From: Bacteroidales bacterium
Lineage (GTDB): Bacteria > Bacteroidota > Bacteroidia > Bacteroidales > Tenuifilaceae
Assembly: GCA_028708425.1 (NCBI GenBank)
Contig: JAQVYY010000018.1
Location: forward strand, 1-56,877
Direction: 5' to 3'
DNA: 56,877 nt
The position numbers and the translations under genes were made by a program. Numbering within the stretch: the stretch's first letter is position 1; each line of letters starts with the position of its first letter. Below the pieces are notes generated by a model. It saw nothing but the letters and a program-made list of their open reading frames with translations, was not told the origin of the DNA and did no database searches. Shown in pieces: positions 46,501 to 54,449 of the stretch.

Positions 46501-47401
46501 CACTAAAAAATTCCGTGAAATATACTCCATCAACTTTCTCGCCCTCTCTGCCAACTATTTCCAAAAATCGTTTATTGGTACTAATAATTTTGCCGTTGGA
46601 ATCGCCAATCACAAAACCATCAACGGCAAACTCAATGGTGTCCCTATACTTTTGCTCGCTTTGTTTTATAGCCTGCTCATAACGCACGCTATCCTCAATA
46701 TTCCGAAACTCTGCAACCCTCATCATCCGCCCCTTATAAGGCACTTGCTTTCCTCTAATCTCAAGGGGATAGGTTGTGCCATCCTTTCGTACCCCAACTG
46801 ACCGATAGGGCTTATCGAAATTTTTAGCTATATTTTTAATTACCAGTGGGCGCTGCTGCTCTTGAATTAGCAATAACCCGTCAAACCCAATTAGCTCCGT
46901 ATGGCTATAACCTGTCATTTGGGCTAAAGCTAAATTTGCCTCAACTATACGCCCCTTATCGTGTATGGCAATACCGCCAAACGAGGCTTCGGCCAAACTT
47001 TTAAAACGCTCGTTGCTTTCGTACAGCGACCGCTGCAGCTTACTTGCTTGCTTAATTGGTGTAAACGTAATAATAACTTCGTGGCAAGGCTCTTTAGCAC
47101 TACTTGTAAACGTATTGGCCGATATAGAGTACCAGGTCCAACCTCCTGAGGGCTGCCTAAGCCTAGCCTCGAATACAACTGGTTTCTCTAGATTTTTTAG
47201 GGTATTGAAATTATGCTCGTCGTCGGGATGAATTAGCTGCTGCCACGTATCAATAATATCCTGCTTGGGCGGATAGCCTAACTCCGAAAAAAGACTGCGA
47301 TTAAAAACAATAACACTTTGCTTTTCAACCTGCCACACCATTGTACAGCTTGGCAAAAGTGTTATTAAGGAGCTTATGTTTTGAGGATAGGCTTTTGGCA
47401 T
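43571..47401 (-). CDS. Soluble hybrid histidine kinase with about seven PAS domains and a C-terminal receiver
   Basis: A 1276-residue sensor without membrane segments. I count seven successive PAS/PAC segments, starting near residues 10, 130, 245, 365, 490, 620 and 745; several end with DITERK or DITARK-type linkers. A coiled coil leads to the HisKA domain with H920 in MSHEIRTPMNGILGFSQLL, then an ATPase with G boxes DTGIGI and GGTGLGLPISKAY, then a receiver with D1209 in VLMDIKMPVMDG. It is therefore a hybrid kinase that phosphorylates its own receiver; an external phosphotransfer partner is not next to it. No haem- or FAD-binding PAS signature was recognised with certainty. Confidence 0.9.
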   Translation of the reverse strand: MPKAYPQNISSLITLLPSCTMVWQVEKQSVIVFNRSLFSELGYPPKQDIIDTWQQLIHPDDEHNFNTLKNLEKPVVFEARLRQPSGGWTWYSISANTFTSSAKEPCHEVIITFTPIKQASKLQRSLYESNERFKSLAEASFGGIAIHDKGRIVEANLALAQMTGYSHTELIGFDGLLLIQEQQRPLVIKNIAKNFDKPYRSVGVRKDGTTYPLEIRGKQVPYKGRMMRVAEFRNIEDSVRYEQAIKQSEQKYRDTIEFAVDGFVIGDSNGKIISTNKRFLEIVGREGEKVDGVYFTEFFSVKMLEDKPLLLDALDRGETVVSEREIIKPNGEVVYIEMHSKKMPDDTYQAIVRDVTERKKEQAEIEVSEARHRAIFSHASDAILIMGQDGVIDCNPKAEELFGYSREELLGQKPESFSPEFQLNGQLSKKQASLYTAKALAGESQYFEWIHIHADGTPVFTEISLSPLYLHNQVYVQLIIRDITERKEWQEKHRETEERLRYVIEVTNDGIWDYDVEKQKLFFSNRYYTMLGYEPNEFEATPESWENLLHPDDREYSKIVLSKYLKENVGEFNVEFRFRTKDNRWRWINSRGKVVERNQNGESKRIVGTHMDITERKLMEMEINQAKNLLRLVLDTIPVRVFWKDKNLKLLGCNMPFALDAGVKNPNDIIGLTDYEMSWKNEAPKYIADDREVMETGRAKINFEETQTTPNGELVWLKTSKIPLRDAEGNIIGVLGTYDDITETKKAREAVELEKAYFEQLFEASPEGIAIVDSNDCVVRCNAEFIELFGYLSDELKGKPINTFIVPENLKDEGQAITDAVAQGETVAKETIRKRKDGSLVHVSILGKPIYFKGGKVAVYAIYRDITARKRAEEELVNKNHEIEAQNEEYRVINEELYEAKKKAEESDRLKSAFLANMSHEIRTPMNGILGFSQLLTKPDTPQESIDEYVGIIKSCGNQLLGIINDLIDISKIEANQVTISSTEVNVNDMLHDQFMLFKERANEKGLELSYSSALPLDKALIITDEGRVKQILANLLSNAIKFTDQGHVKLGYSLDGNSLHFFVQDTGIGIAPKDFELIFERFSQVEDSLSKQLGGTGLGLPISKAYVDKLGGNIWVDSSVNSGATFHFTIPYQPVILGENESQSELQSDSESIPVGINMLIAEDDFVNFQYLKELLIDFDVNIIWAKNGADAVNEVKVNSDIDIVLMDIKMPVMDGYEATAEIRKFRSDLPIIAQTAYAFSSDREKALNAGCNDYISKPINRKQLIALIGKHVNG

Positions 47402-47540
47402 AATGTATTAGGCGTTAAAAATTACTCGTATCATCACAAGATAGTGAATAATATTTTATATACACAGAAAAAAAATCGGAAATACTATATAATACAAACA
47501 CACAAAAACAACAATTGTTTGCCGTTTTTCATGCTTAAAC

Positions 47541-47571
47541 TTGTTGAACATAAAACACTTCTGTACTTTTG
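47541..47571 (+). promoter_or_regulatory. Bacteroidota-type promoter for ppa
   Basis: TTG (47541-47543), a 20-bp gap, then TACTTTTG (47564-47571) match the -33/-7 consensus well. The start codon is 23 bases downstream. Confidence 0.7.
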
Positions 47572-47594
47572 TGGTTTAAAAAAAATAAATCACT

Positions 47595-48272
47595 ATGGCA
47601 GATAAAATCTCAGATCCAATTGGACGCTTAATGGGCTTAAGATATAAATCTCATCCTTGGCACGGTGTGTACATTGGAGATAATGCACCCGAAACTGTAA
47701 CCTCGTTTATTGAAGTTGTATCAACAGATACCGTAAAATACGAAATCGATAAAGAATCCGGTTACCTGATGATTGACCGGCCACAAAAATATTCAAATGT
47801 AGTTCCTGCAATTTATGGCTTTGTTCCTCAAACATTCTGTGGAGACAGGGTTGGGAAAATTTGTGCTGAAAGGTCAAAAGAAAAATCGATTAAAGGGGAT
47901 GGAGATCCTATTGACATTGTTGTACTTACTGAAAACGCCATTGCACACGGTGATATTCTTGTTAAGGCCAAACCAATTGGTGGTTTTCGTATGATTGACG
48001 GCGAGGAGGCTGATGATAAAATTGTTGCAGTACTTTACAACGACATGGTATACAGCCATTATAACGACATAACCGACTGCCCAGACGTTGTCGTTCAGCG
48101 ACTTAAACATTATTTCCTGACATACAAAGATATGCCTGGGAGCGATAGAGGCTCCAGAATTGTTGAAATATACAACAAAAAAGATGCGCATGAAGTAATA
48201 AAAGCTTCTATGGATGACTATTCTGAACGATTTGATAATCTTGGAAAACTATTATACAATAATGCTTTTTAA
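47595..48272 (+). CDS. ppa: Inorganic pyrophosphatase (family I)
   Basis: A cytoplasmic enzyme that hydrolyses pyrophosphate and so drives biosynthetic reactions. The family I metal motif is GDGDPIDIVVL with D102, D104 and D107; the upstream YEIDKESGYLMIDRP matches the conserved substrate-binding E/K/R run. At 225 aa it is a little longer than the 175-aa E. coli enzyme, as usual in Bacteroidota. It has a clear promoter and is followed by an R1 copy. Confidence 0.93.
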   Translation: MADKISDPIGRLMGLRYKSHPWHGVYIGDNAPETVTSFIEVVSTDTVKYEIDKESGYLMIDRPQKYSNVVPAIYGFVPQTFCGDRVGKICAERSKEKSIKGDGDPIDIVVLTENAIAHGDILVKAKPIGGFRMIDGEEADDKIVAVLYNDMVYSHYNDITDCPDVVVQRLKHYFLTYKDMPGSDRGSRIVEIYNKKDAHEVIKASMDDYSERFDNLGKLLYNNAF

Positions 48273-48300
48273 AAAGAATTGGTCTTCGGGTTGGAATGGG

Positions 48301-48448
48301 TAACCCCAGCTATTTATCCGAATAATTGCTGTCTTCTACAGCGACTAAGTCTCACAACCAATCTTGTTGCCTAAAATAGGGCTCGGCTGGGTCGGGGTAG
48401 TCCGCATTTGCATTCATCTTTACTAAATTTGACGAATAATGCGGGTTA
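48301..48448 (-). repeat. R1 intergenic element, full copy (orientation B)
   Basis: Begins TAACCCCAGCTATTTATCCG and ends GACGAATAATGCGGGTTA. It has the same internal order as the copies at 36407 and 52132, including a GCTGTC..ACAGC stem and a changed CCTAAAATAGGG palindrome. In that palindrome both arms have changed so that pairing is kept. Confidence 0.82.
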
Positions 48449-48506
48449 GAATGGATAGCAATATTTTAAAAAAAGCCTATGCATAAGAGGTTTTTTTACT
48501 AATTTC

Positions 48507-49748
48507 GTGAAAACAAATACAAGCATCAAATTGCGACTAGTAGCACTAATCATCCCTGTCCTAATTCTTTCGGCGTGTGGGGCTAAATCCAGCTCAAATA
48601 ATAACCACACAAACAATCGGCACATTACGCTAGGGGCCGAAAGCTTTAGCAGCTATCTCCCGCTCCTAAAAAATAAAAGGGTCGGGATTGTGGCCAACCA
48701 TTCAACAACCATCGGCGAAGCTCATCTTGTTGATACCCTTATGGCCCTTGATGTGAACGTAACCAAAATTTATAGTCCAGAACACGGATTCAGAGGCGAT
48801 GGTGATGCGGGCGAGCTTATCGAAAGCCATTTCGACCAAAAAACAGCACTACCCATCATTTCGCTATACGGTAACAAGAAGAAACCTTCACATGCTGATT
48901 TTGACAGTATTGATGTTGTTGTTTTTGACATTCAAGATGTTGGCATTAGGTACTATACATATATCTCGACCATGCATTACGTTATGGAAACATGCGCCGA
49001 AATCAACCTGCCACTTATTGTGCTCGACAGGCCGAATCCTAACGGTTTTTATGTTGATGGCCCCGTACTTGAACCTAAATATAAATCGTTTGTTGGCATG
49101 CATCCCGTTCCAATTGTTCACGGAATGACCATTGGCGAATACGCTAAGATGGTTAATGGTGAAAGGTGGCTAAACGATTCCTTGCAGTGCAAATTAACCG
49201 TTATCCCTTGCAAAAATTACCATCACGACTCAACCTACGTACTTCCAATTAGACCCTCGCCAAACCTACCCAACCAAACCTCGATATACCTATACCCATC
49301 GTTAGGTTTTTTTGAGGGAACATCCATTAGCATTGGTCGTGGCACCGATTTCCCTTTTCAAGTATTTGGGCATCCTAGTTTTACCGAAATGCCATTCGAA
49401 TTTACGCCAGGGCGCAGACCTAAGGCAAGTAAAAACCCGCCATTACTAGGCGAACTATGCCATGGCATTAATTTGCAAGACTATCAGCCAGATTACTTTT
49501 TAAACCTTAAGCAGATTAACCTTGAATGGTTGCTATTCGCTTACCGGTCGTTCCCCGATAAAGACAATTTCTTCAACTCTTACTTTAACCTTTTAGCTGG
49601 CAATAACACATTAAAGCAGCAGGTTAAACAAAATACCGATGAGCATACTATTCGAATGAGCTGGAAACCTGGGGTGGAGAAATTTATGCTAATTAGGAAA
49701 AAATATCTGCTTTATCCCGATTTCACAAAAAACCAGCTACAAAAATGA
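48507..49748 (+). CDS. namZ: DUF1343 / NamZ-type exo-beta-N-acetylmuramidase lipoprotein
   Basis: A secreted enzyme family that removes terminal N-acetylmuramic acid from peptidoglycan fragments. The 413-residue protein starts with GTG and has a lipoprotein signal (LILSAC, with C24 as the lipidated Cys). Signature blocks are VGIVANHST, YSPEHGFRGDGDAGE, VFDIQDVGIRYYTY, VLDRPNPNG, GPVLEPKYKSFVG and PSPNLPNQTSIYLYP. Its TGA stop overlaps the ATG of a methyltransferase gene (ATGA at 49745). The function is by family, so the precise substrate is inferred. Confidence 0.87.
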   Translation: MKTNTSIKLRLVALIIPVLILSACGAKSSSNNNHTNNRHITLGAESFSSYLPLLKNKRVGIVANHSTTIGEAHLVDTLMALDVNVTKIYSPEHGFRGDGDAGELIESHFDQKTALPIISLYGNKKKPSHADFDSIDVVVFDIQDVGIRYYTYISTMHYVMETCAEINLPLIVLDRPNPNGFYVDGPVLEPKYKSFVGMHPVPIVHGMTIGEYAKMVNGERWLNDSLQCKLTVIPCKNYHHDSTYVLPIRPSPNLPNQTSIYLYPSLGFFEGTSISIGRGTDFPFQVFGHPSFTEMPFEFTPGRRPKASKNPPLLGELCHGINLQDYQPDYFLNLKQINLEWLLFAYRSFPDKDNFFNSYFNLLAGNNTLKQQVKQNTDEHTIRMSWKPGVEKFMLIRKKYLLYPDFTKNQLQK

Positions 49749-50341
49749 GCAACCATTCAGGGTGGGATAAACGCTACTCAAACCCCGATTTTATTTACGG
49801 TACAGAGCCGAATAAATACCTTTGTAATACACTTAAAAACCTAAAACCCGGAAGCCTTTTACTGCCTGGTGAGGGCGAAGGGCGTAACGCCCTGTGGGCC
49901 GCAAAGCACGGTTGGGATGTTACCGCATTTGATTCGAGTAGCGTAGCACAACAAAAAGCGCTAAACCTTTTTAAACAGCACAGTGTTAACGTTTCGTACC
50001 TTATAACCGACATACAAAATTTAACGCTAAGCGAACAGTTTAATGCCATTGGCATGGTATTCGTTCATTTAGAAAGAAGTATGTTTGCACAGGCAGCAAA
50101 AAAACTAACGGGTTTACTAAAACCCAACGGGCATCTAATTATTGAAATGTTTAACCAAAATCAGCTTCATTTAAATTCAGGTGGACCCAAAAACCCTAAT
50201 TTCTTTGTAACACCTCGAGAGCTAAAAACCATGTTTAATAGCTTAACCATAATAGAGCTTAAAAACGAAGAAGTTTATTTAGATGAAGGGCCTTTACACC
50301 AGGGCAAAGCAATGGTTATAAGAATGCATGCAGTGAAATAG
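49745..50341 (+). CDS. Class I SAM-dependent methyltransferase
   Basis: A 198-residue methyltransferase of the TehB/UbiE-like small type. SAM-binding motif I is LLPGEGEGRNALWAAKHGW (usually LDLGCGEGRN, here P for the usual D/C residues), with DVTAFDSSS as motif II. The N-terminal WDKRYSNPDFIYGTEPN is shared with tellurite-resistance or thiol methyltransferase relatives. The substrate is unknown. It overlaps the NamZ stop by four bases, so it is probably translationally coupled to NamZ. Confidence 0.83.
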   Translation: MSNHSGWDKRYSNPDFIYGTEPNKYLCNTLKNLKPGSLLLPGEGEGRNALWAAKHGWDVTAFDSSSVAQQKALNLFKQHSVNVSYLITDIQNLTLSEQFNAIGMVFVHLERSMFAQAAKKLTGLLKPNGHLIIEMFNQNQLHLNSGGPKNPNFFVTPRELKTMFNSLTIIELKNEEVYLDEGPLHQGKAMVIRMHAVK

Positions 50342-50351
50342 CGTACCCATT

Positions 50352-50803
50352 ATGGCTAAAAAAAATACTTCGTGGTTTGGAATGGGATAAAACCCGGAAT
50401 TTATGAGAGCTGGAACGAGTGCCAGCAAAATATAAAAGGATACCCAGATGCTAAGTATAAGTCATTCGCAACAAAGCTTGAAGCTGAAGCTGAAGCTGCT
50501 TTTAACGGCAACAACCACGGCTATACCAACAAGCAAACAGCCATGGCCATAAAGTTAGAGGGGTTAAAAAATGGTCGGCCAAAACCCGCTTGCCCAGCGC
50601 TTGCTGTTGATGCAGCCTGCAATACCGCTACAGGCGGTATGGAGTATAGAAGCGTAGATGCCAAAACGGGGCGCAACCAGATTGTTTTCGACCTCATAGC
50701 CCGAGCCGAAAAATGGCTTAGAGAAAATACGTGGACAACCAAATTACTAAAATGGGAAACGCAGATTTGGGGCGAAATACCAGCCGATTTTGGAAGGAGA
50801 TAA
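50352..50803 (+). pseudogene. Broken viroplasmin/RNase H1 family gene (frameshift plus internal deletion)
   Basis: The family start would be MAKKKYFVVWNGIKPGIYE. The ATG at 50352 is followed by GCT and a run of eight A; with nine A the frame would read MAKKKYFVVW, but as given it runs to a stop after 12 codons, and the true frame is picked up only from GTG 50372. The N-terminal viroplasmin RNA-binding module is intact (GIYESWNECQ, YPDAKYKSF). In the RNase H part, VDAACNTATGGMEYRSV is followed almost at once by VFDLIARAEKWLRENT and WGEIPADFGRR. The usual middle (GEFLA and YSDS with catalytic Glu and Asp) is missing, an estimated loss of about 60 residues. It is probably inactive. Confidence 0.8.
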
Positions 50804-50818
50804 AATTCACTAAATTTG
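50788..50818 (+). promoter_or_regulatory. Bacteroidota-type promoter for the LolC/E-type gene
   Basis: TTTTGG near 50788-50793 and TAAATTTG (50811-50818), about 18-19 bp apart, fit the -33/-7 consensus. They lie over the end of the RNase H pseudogene, 23 bases before the TTG start. Confidence 0.6.
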
Positions 50819-50841
50819 CCCAACAATAAAAACAAGAACAC

Positions 50842-52086
50842 TTGAAAGCCGAAAATTTTATAGCCAACCGCTTAACCGATCCCAAAGAGGGAAAGGGAAG
50901 CCTATCACGTCCTTTCGTTATAATTGCTAAGGTAGCAGTAGCCGTTAGCTTAGCGGTTATGATTATTGCAGTAGCTATACTAACTGGCTTTAAACGAGAA
51001 ATTTCTGAAAAAACCATAGGGTTTGGCAGCCACATACAAATTATTAACTACGACCGCAACTTATCGTTCGAAACGGTACCTATTGACAGCGATCTCGATT
51101 TTCTTCCGCAAATAAATGGCATTGAAGGTATTCGCCATACCCAAAGATTTGGACTTAAACCAGGTATAATAAAAACCAAAACCGATATCCAGGGTATTGT
51201 GCTTAAAGGAGTTGACACCAGTTTTGACTGGAGCTTTTTTAAAAAAAACCTTACAGAGGGTCAAATTATAACACTCAATGACTCGTCTACAACCAACGAG
51301 ACCATAATTTCAAAAAACATATCCCAGCTTCTAAATCTTACCGTTGGCGATACATTTGATATGTTCTTTGTTCAGGAGCCACCCCGATTCCGGCGTTTTA
51401 CCGTTACAGGAATTTATAATACCCAGATGGCCGAATTTGATGAGATTTTTGTTCTTTGCGATTTAAGGCATATTCAAAAGCTGAACGGTTGGGAACCCAA
51501 TCAGGTGTCGGGTATTGAAATACTTATCGACGATTTTAAAAATATCGATAACATTACGTACAAAGTTGATGACATTGTTTCGTACCACTTCTTAAACGAT
51601 GGTACCCGATTGCGCGTACAGAGTATTATTGAAAAGTACCCTCAAATATTCGATTGGATTGGGCTACAAGATACCAACGCCATCGTTTTACTTGTGCTAA
51701 TGATAGCCGTTGCTGGAGTTAATATGATTGCCGGTTTATTGATTATAATACTTGAGCGAACCAATATGATTGGGGTACTAAAAGCCCTTGGCGCAGAGAA
51801 CCGGTTTATTCAGAAGATATTCTTAATTCAATCTGGCCATATCATACTCCGCGGTCTTTTCTGGGGAAACCTGCTCGGCATAGCGTTAGGTTTTATTCAG
51901 CAAAAATTTGGCATTATAAAGCTCGATGAGGCAAACTACTACCTATCAACCGTACCCATAAACCTAGATGTTATTAATATTCTACTTCTTAATATTGCAA
52001 CATTTGTACTTACCATCGCCATGCTATTAATACCATCAATGGTTATATTACGTATTAGCCCCGATAAAACCATAAAATTTGAGTAA
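50842..52086 (+). CDS. LolC/LolE-type ABC transporter permease
   Basis: A 414-residue inner-membrane protein with a TTG start (MKAENFIANRL, the usual family start). A first helix lies at about 27-48 (VIIAKVAVAVSLAVMIIAVA), a long periplasmic domain follows, then three helices at about 277-300, 330-360 and 375-405 (FtsX-like domain, ERTNMIGVLKALGAENRFIQ). Relatives LolC and LolE remove lipoproteins from the inner membrane, with a separate LolD ATPase. The ATPase gene is not here. The exact role is inferred from the family. Confidence 0.85.
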   Translation: MKAENFIANRLTDPKEGKGSLSRPFVIIAKVAVAVSLAVMIIAVAILTGFKREISEKTIGFGSHIQIINYDRNLSFETVPIDSDLDFLPQINGIEGIRHTQRFGLKPGIIKTKTDIQGIVLKGVDTSFDWSFFKKNLTEGQIITLNDSSTTNETIISKNISQLLNLTVGDTFDMFFVQEPPRFRRFTVTGIYNTQMAEFDEIFVLCDLRHIQKLNGWEPNQVSGIEILIDDFKNIDNITYKVDDIVSYHFLNDGTRLRVQSIIEKYPQIFDWIGLQDTNAIVLLVLMIAVAGVNMIAGLLIIILERTNMIGVLKALGAENRFIQKIFLIQSGHIILRGLFWGNLLGIALGFIQQKFGIIKLDEANYYLSTVPINLDVINILLLNIATFVLTIAMLLIPSMVILRISPDKTIKFE

Positions 52087-52131
52087 CATTAAGCTCATTG
52101 CAAAATAAAACCTATGATTAGAACATAATCC

Positions 52132-52279
52132 TAGCCTCAATTGTTCATTCGAATAACTGCTGTCTCCGACAGCGACTAAGCCGCGCAACCAATCTAGTTA
52201 CCCAAAATTGGGTTCAGCTGGGTCGGGGTAAACCGCATTCGCATTCATTTTTTGCAAATGTGATGAATAATGCGGGCTA
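52132..52279 (-). repeat. R1 intergenic element, full copy (orientation B)
   Basis: Begins TAGCCTCAATTGTTCATTCG and ends GATGAATAATGCGGGCTA. It has a perfect GCTGTC-TCC-GACAGC hairpin and CCCAAAATTGGG. The ends are CTAGCC and GGGCTAG, so this copy keeps pairing ends with a different sequence. Confidence 0.82.
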
Positions 52280-52348
52280 GCATTATCATCATCTAAACGC
52301 ACAGCCTTATGACCAAAAAATATACACCTATCAATATATAAAGTAAAA

Positions 52349-52972
52349 ATGCCTGATTTTGAACTATTTGTAAAAGCTTTAAGAGAAAACCTTTCAGATA
52401 AGCTACCGGGAAAAGCAGCTCAACAAAGAATGGCTCCATCTTTGCGTAATAATACAGGTTTAACATCGCAAGCAAACGAATTAGTCCGTGAGAGCGCCGT
52501 ATTAATATGTATTTACCCTGACAATAAAACGGCTAACACCATCCTAATTAAGCGAACAACTTACGATGGGCCACATAGTGGACAGATTTGCTTTCCAGGA
52601 GGAAAACGGGAGCACTTTGATAAGTCAATTGTAGAAACTGCACTTCGTGAAGCCGAAGAAGAGATTGGAATCGACATATCAGCAGTTACAATTCTTGGAG
52701 CCCTTTCGCCTCTTCATATCCCAGTAAGTAATTACATGGTTACCCCAATTGTAGGCATTATGCCCAAACCAAAAAGTCTAAGCCTAGATTTACAAGAAGT
52801 TGAGTATACAATTACCGTAAACCTTCAACACTTTAAACAGGAGGATAATGTATCGGTAAAAGCCTTAAATATTGGTAGCAAACCAATAACAGCACCTTTC
52901 TATTGTGTAGACAACGAGGTTGTTTGGGGAGCAACTGCAATGATAATTTCTGAGCTCGCAGAATTATATTAA
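52349..52972 (+). CDS. NUDIX hydrolase, CoA pyrophosphatase type
   Basis: A 207-residue NUDIX enzyme. The NUDIX box is present (GGKREHFDKSIVETALREAE with the following EEIGI), and the family UPF0035 signature KRTTYDGPHSGQICFPGG stands in front of it; that signature marks the CoA-diphosphatase (NudL) branch. It splits CoA and related compounds to 4'-phosphopantetheine and an adenosine phosphate. The gene is convergent with mltF, only three bases from its stop. Confidence 0.9.
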   Translation: MPDFELFVKALRENLSDKLPGKAAQQRMAPSLRNNTGLTSQANELVRESAVLICIYPDNKTANTILIKRTTYDGPHSGQICFPGGKREHFDKSIVETALREAEEEIGIDISAVTILGALSPLHIPVSNYMVTPIVGIMPKPKSLSLDLQEVEYTITVNLQHFKQEDNVSVKALNIGSKPITAPFYCVDNEVVWGATAMIISELAELY

Positions 52973-52975
52973 CGG

Positions 52976-54379
52976 TTAGTTTGGTATAATATTTTGATAA
53001 TGTTTATAGCGCTGCATTATCTCGTTTACATAATTGTAGGTTTCCTCACCCCTTAGCGAACCATATTTTATTATGGTATCTCGGTAAAATTCAGGGCTCG
53101 ATTTATTAAGAATAAAGTAATCCACATTATCATCCCACACATTAGGATCTTTTCCATATTTCCGTGCTAGATTTCTTGCATCAATTACGTGGCCAAGCCC
53201 TGCATTATACGAAGCAAGAATAAATTTCACGCGCTGTTCAGGGTCAGTAATAGAATCCTCAAATCGTTCCTCAATCCACCTCAGGTAACGTGCACCAGTT
53301 TTTATCTGGGTTTGGGCATCGGTTTTATGGTTAATGCCAAAGAAATCGGCAGTAGCCGGCATAAACTGCATTAGACCATACGCACCCATATGCGATTGTA
53401 CGTTATGTTTAAATCGACTTTCTTGATACACCATGGCAGCAAATAGTCTCCAATCCCAATCAATACTGGAACTGGCATACCTAAAATTATCGTCCCAGGG
53501 CGAAATGTTTCCCGACTTCACCCTAAGGTTTTCGGTTAACACTTTCTTGGCCCAATACGGGTTATTGTAATATTTGCCTTTAATTATCTTATACTCGGCA
53601 GTTTGAGTAAATTTTTCGAGCCAAACATTTAAGGTATCCAGCAAATTTGTTGCTTTGTTCGAAACTGCCCAAGCTAAATTCTGATCAAAGCTCACAGGCG
53701 TTTCCACATCAATATTCTCGTAGTAAAATGAATTTACCCTAGCCACATCCTCATCACATACGGTATAATCAATTTCGCCTGCTGACACCAATTCTATCAG
53801 CTCGTCAGCTTCGTAGTTAGGCATTTCAACAACCACAATATCAACACCAATCTCTTCGGATAGATTAGCAAGTCGCTGCGCCGATGCCGATCCCTTTTGA
53901 ACATAAACAACCTTATTCCCTAGCTGTATGGGGTTATCTAAATAAGTTTCTGATGATTTTCTCTGAACCAGCACCTGCTTTGTTGTGCTATGAGGAATCG
54001 AAAATTTATACTTAGTAGAGCGCTCACTGGTAATGGTTAAATTATTTGCAAACACATCAACTTGCCCATCCTCTAGCATTTTAAAAGCTGAATGTAAATC
54101 ATTCTCAGCGATAATCTCTAACCTTACTCCCAAATAAAGAGCAAATTCCCTAAGCATATCAAACTGATACCCCATCGGTTCGCCCTTGTAGATAAAGTAA
54201 TTGGTTGAGTTTATATCGGTTACAGCCACCAAAACACCATCCTGAATAATTTGATCGTAATCTCTAACCCCATCAGGACCTACCAATAGCCCCGAGTTAT
54301 TATTAAAACTACAGGTTTCAAATAACAGGCACCCCAATACTAACGAAAATCCTACAAGTAACTGTTTAAAACGACTCAT
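52976..54379 (-). CDS. mltF: Membrane-bound lytic murein transglycosylase MltF-like
   Basis: A 467-residue envelope enzyme that cleaves peptidoglycan glycan strands. The N-terminus has a hydrophobic signal ending LLFETC (C23 a possible, weak lipobox). Residues about 45-280 are a solute-binding-like domain (VLVAVTDINSTNYFIYKGEP, YKFSIPHSTTKQV). The C-terminal SLT domain contains catalytic E320 in YQESRFKHNVQSHMGAYGLM, then AGLGHVIDARNLA. This two-domain layout is the hallmark of MltF. It is convergent with the NUDIX gene and co-directional with the downstream-read porin gene. Confidence 0.9.
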   Translation of the reverse strand: MSRFKQLLVGFSLVLGCLLFETCSFNNNSGLLVGPDGVRDYDQIIQDGVLVAVTDINSTNYFIYKGEPMGYQFDMLREFALYLGVRLEIIAENDLHSAFKMLEDGQVDVFANNLTITSERSTKYKFSIPHSTTKQVLVQRKSSETYLDNPIQLGNKVVYVQKGSASAQRLANLSEEIGVDIVVVEMPNYEADELIELVSAGEIDYTVCDEDVARVNSFYYENIDVETPVSFDQNLAWAVSNKATNLLDTLNVWLEKFTQTAEYKIIKGKYYNNPYWAKKVLTENLRVKSGNISPWDDNFRYASSSIDWDWRLFAAMVYQESRFKHNVQSHMGAYGLMQFMPATADFFGINHKTDAQTQIKTGARYLRWIEERFEDSITDPEQRVKFILASYNAGLGHVIDARNLARKYGKDPNVWDDNVDYFILNKSSPEFYRDTIIKYGSLRGEETYNYVNEIMQRYKHYQNIIPN

Positions 54380-54449
54380 ACACTGTTTTTAGTTATACAT
54401 AAAGGCAAAAATAAGCTATTAGATGTAACTAGCACTTTTTATTTGACGA

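Noticed and set aside
50372-50803. GTG 50372 as a true start of an intact RNase H gene
   Set aside because: The family N-terminus is encoded just upstream in another frame and the catalytic core is missing, so pseudogene is the better call.
208-52279. R1 copies as a CRISPR array
   Set aside because: The copies are spread over 52 kb, lie in both orientations, and have no regular spacers or adjacent cas genes.
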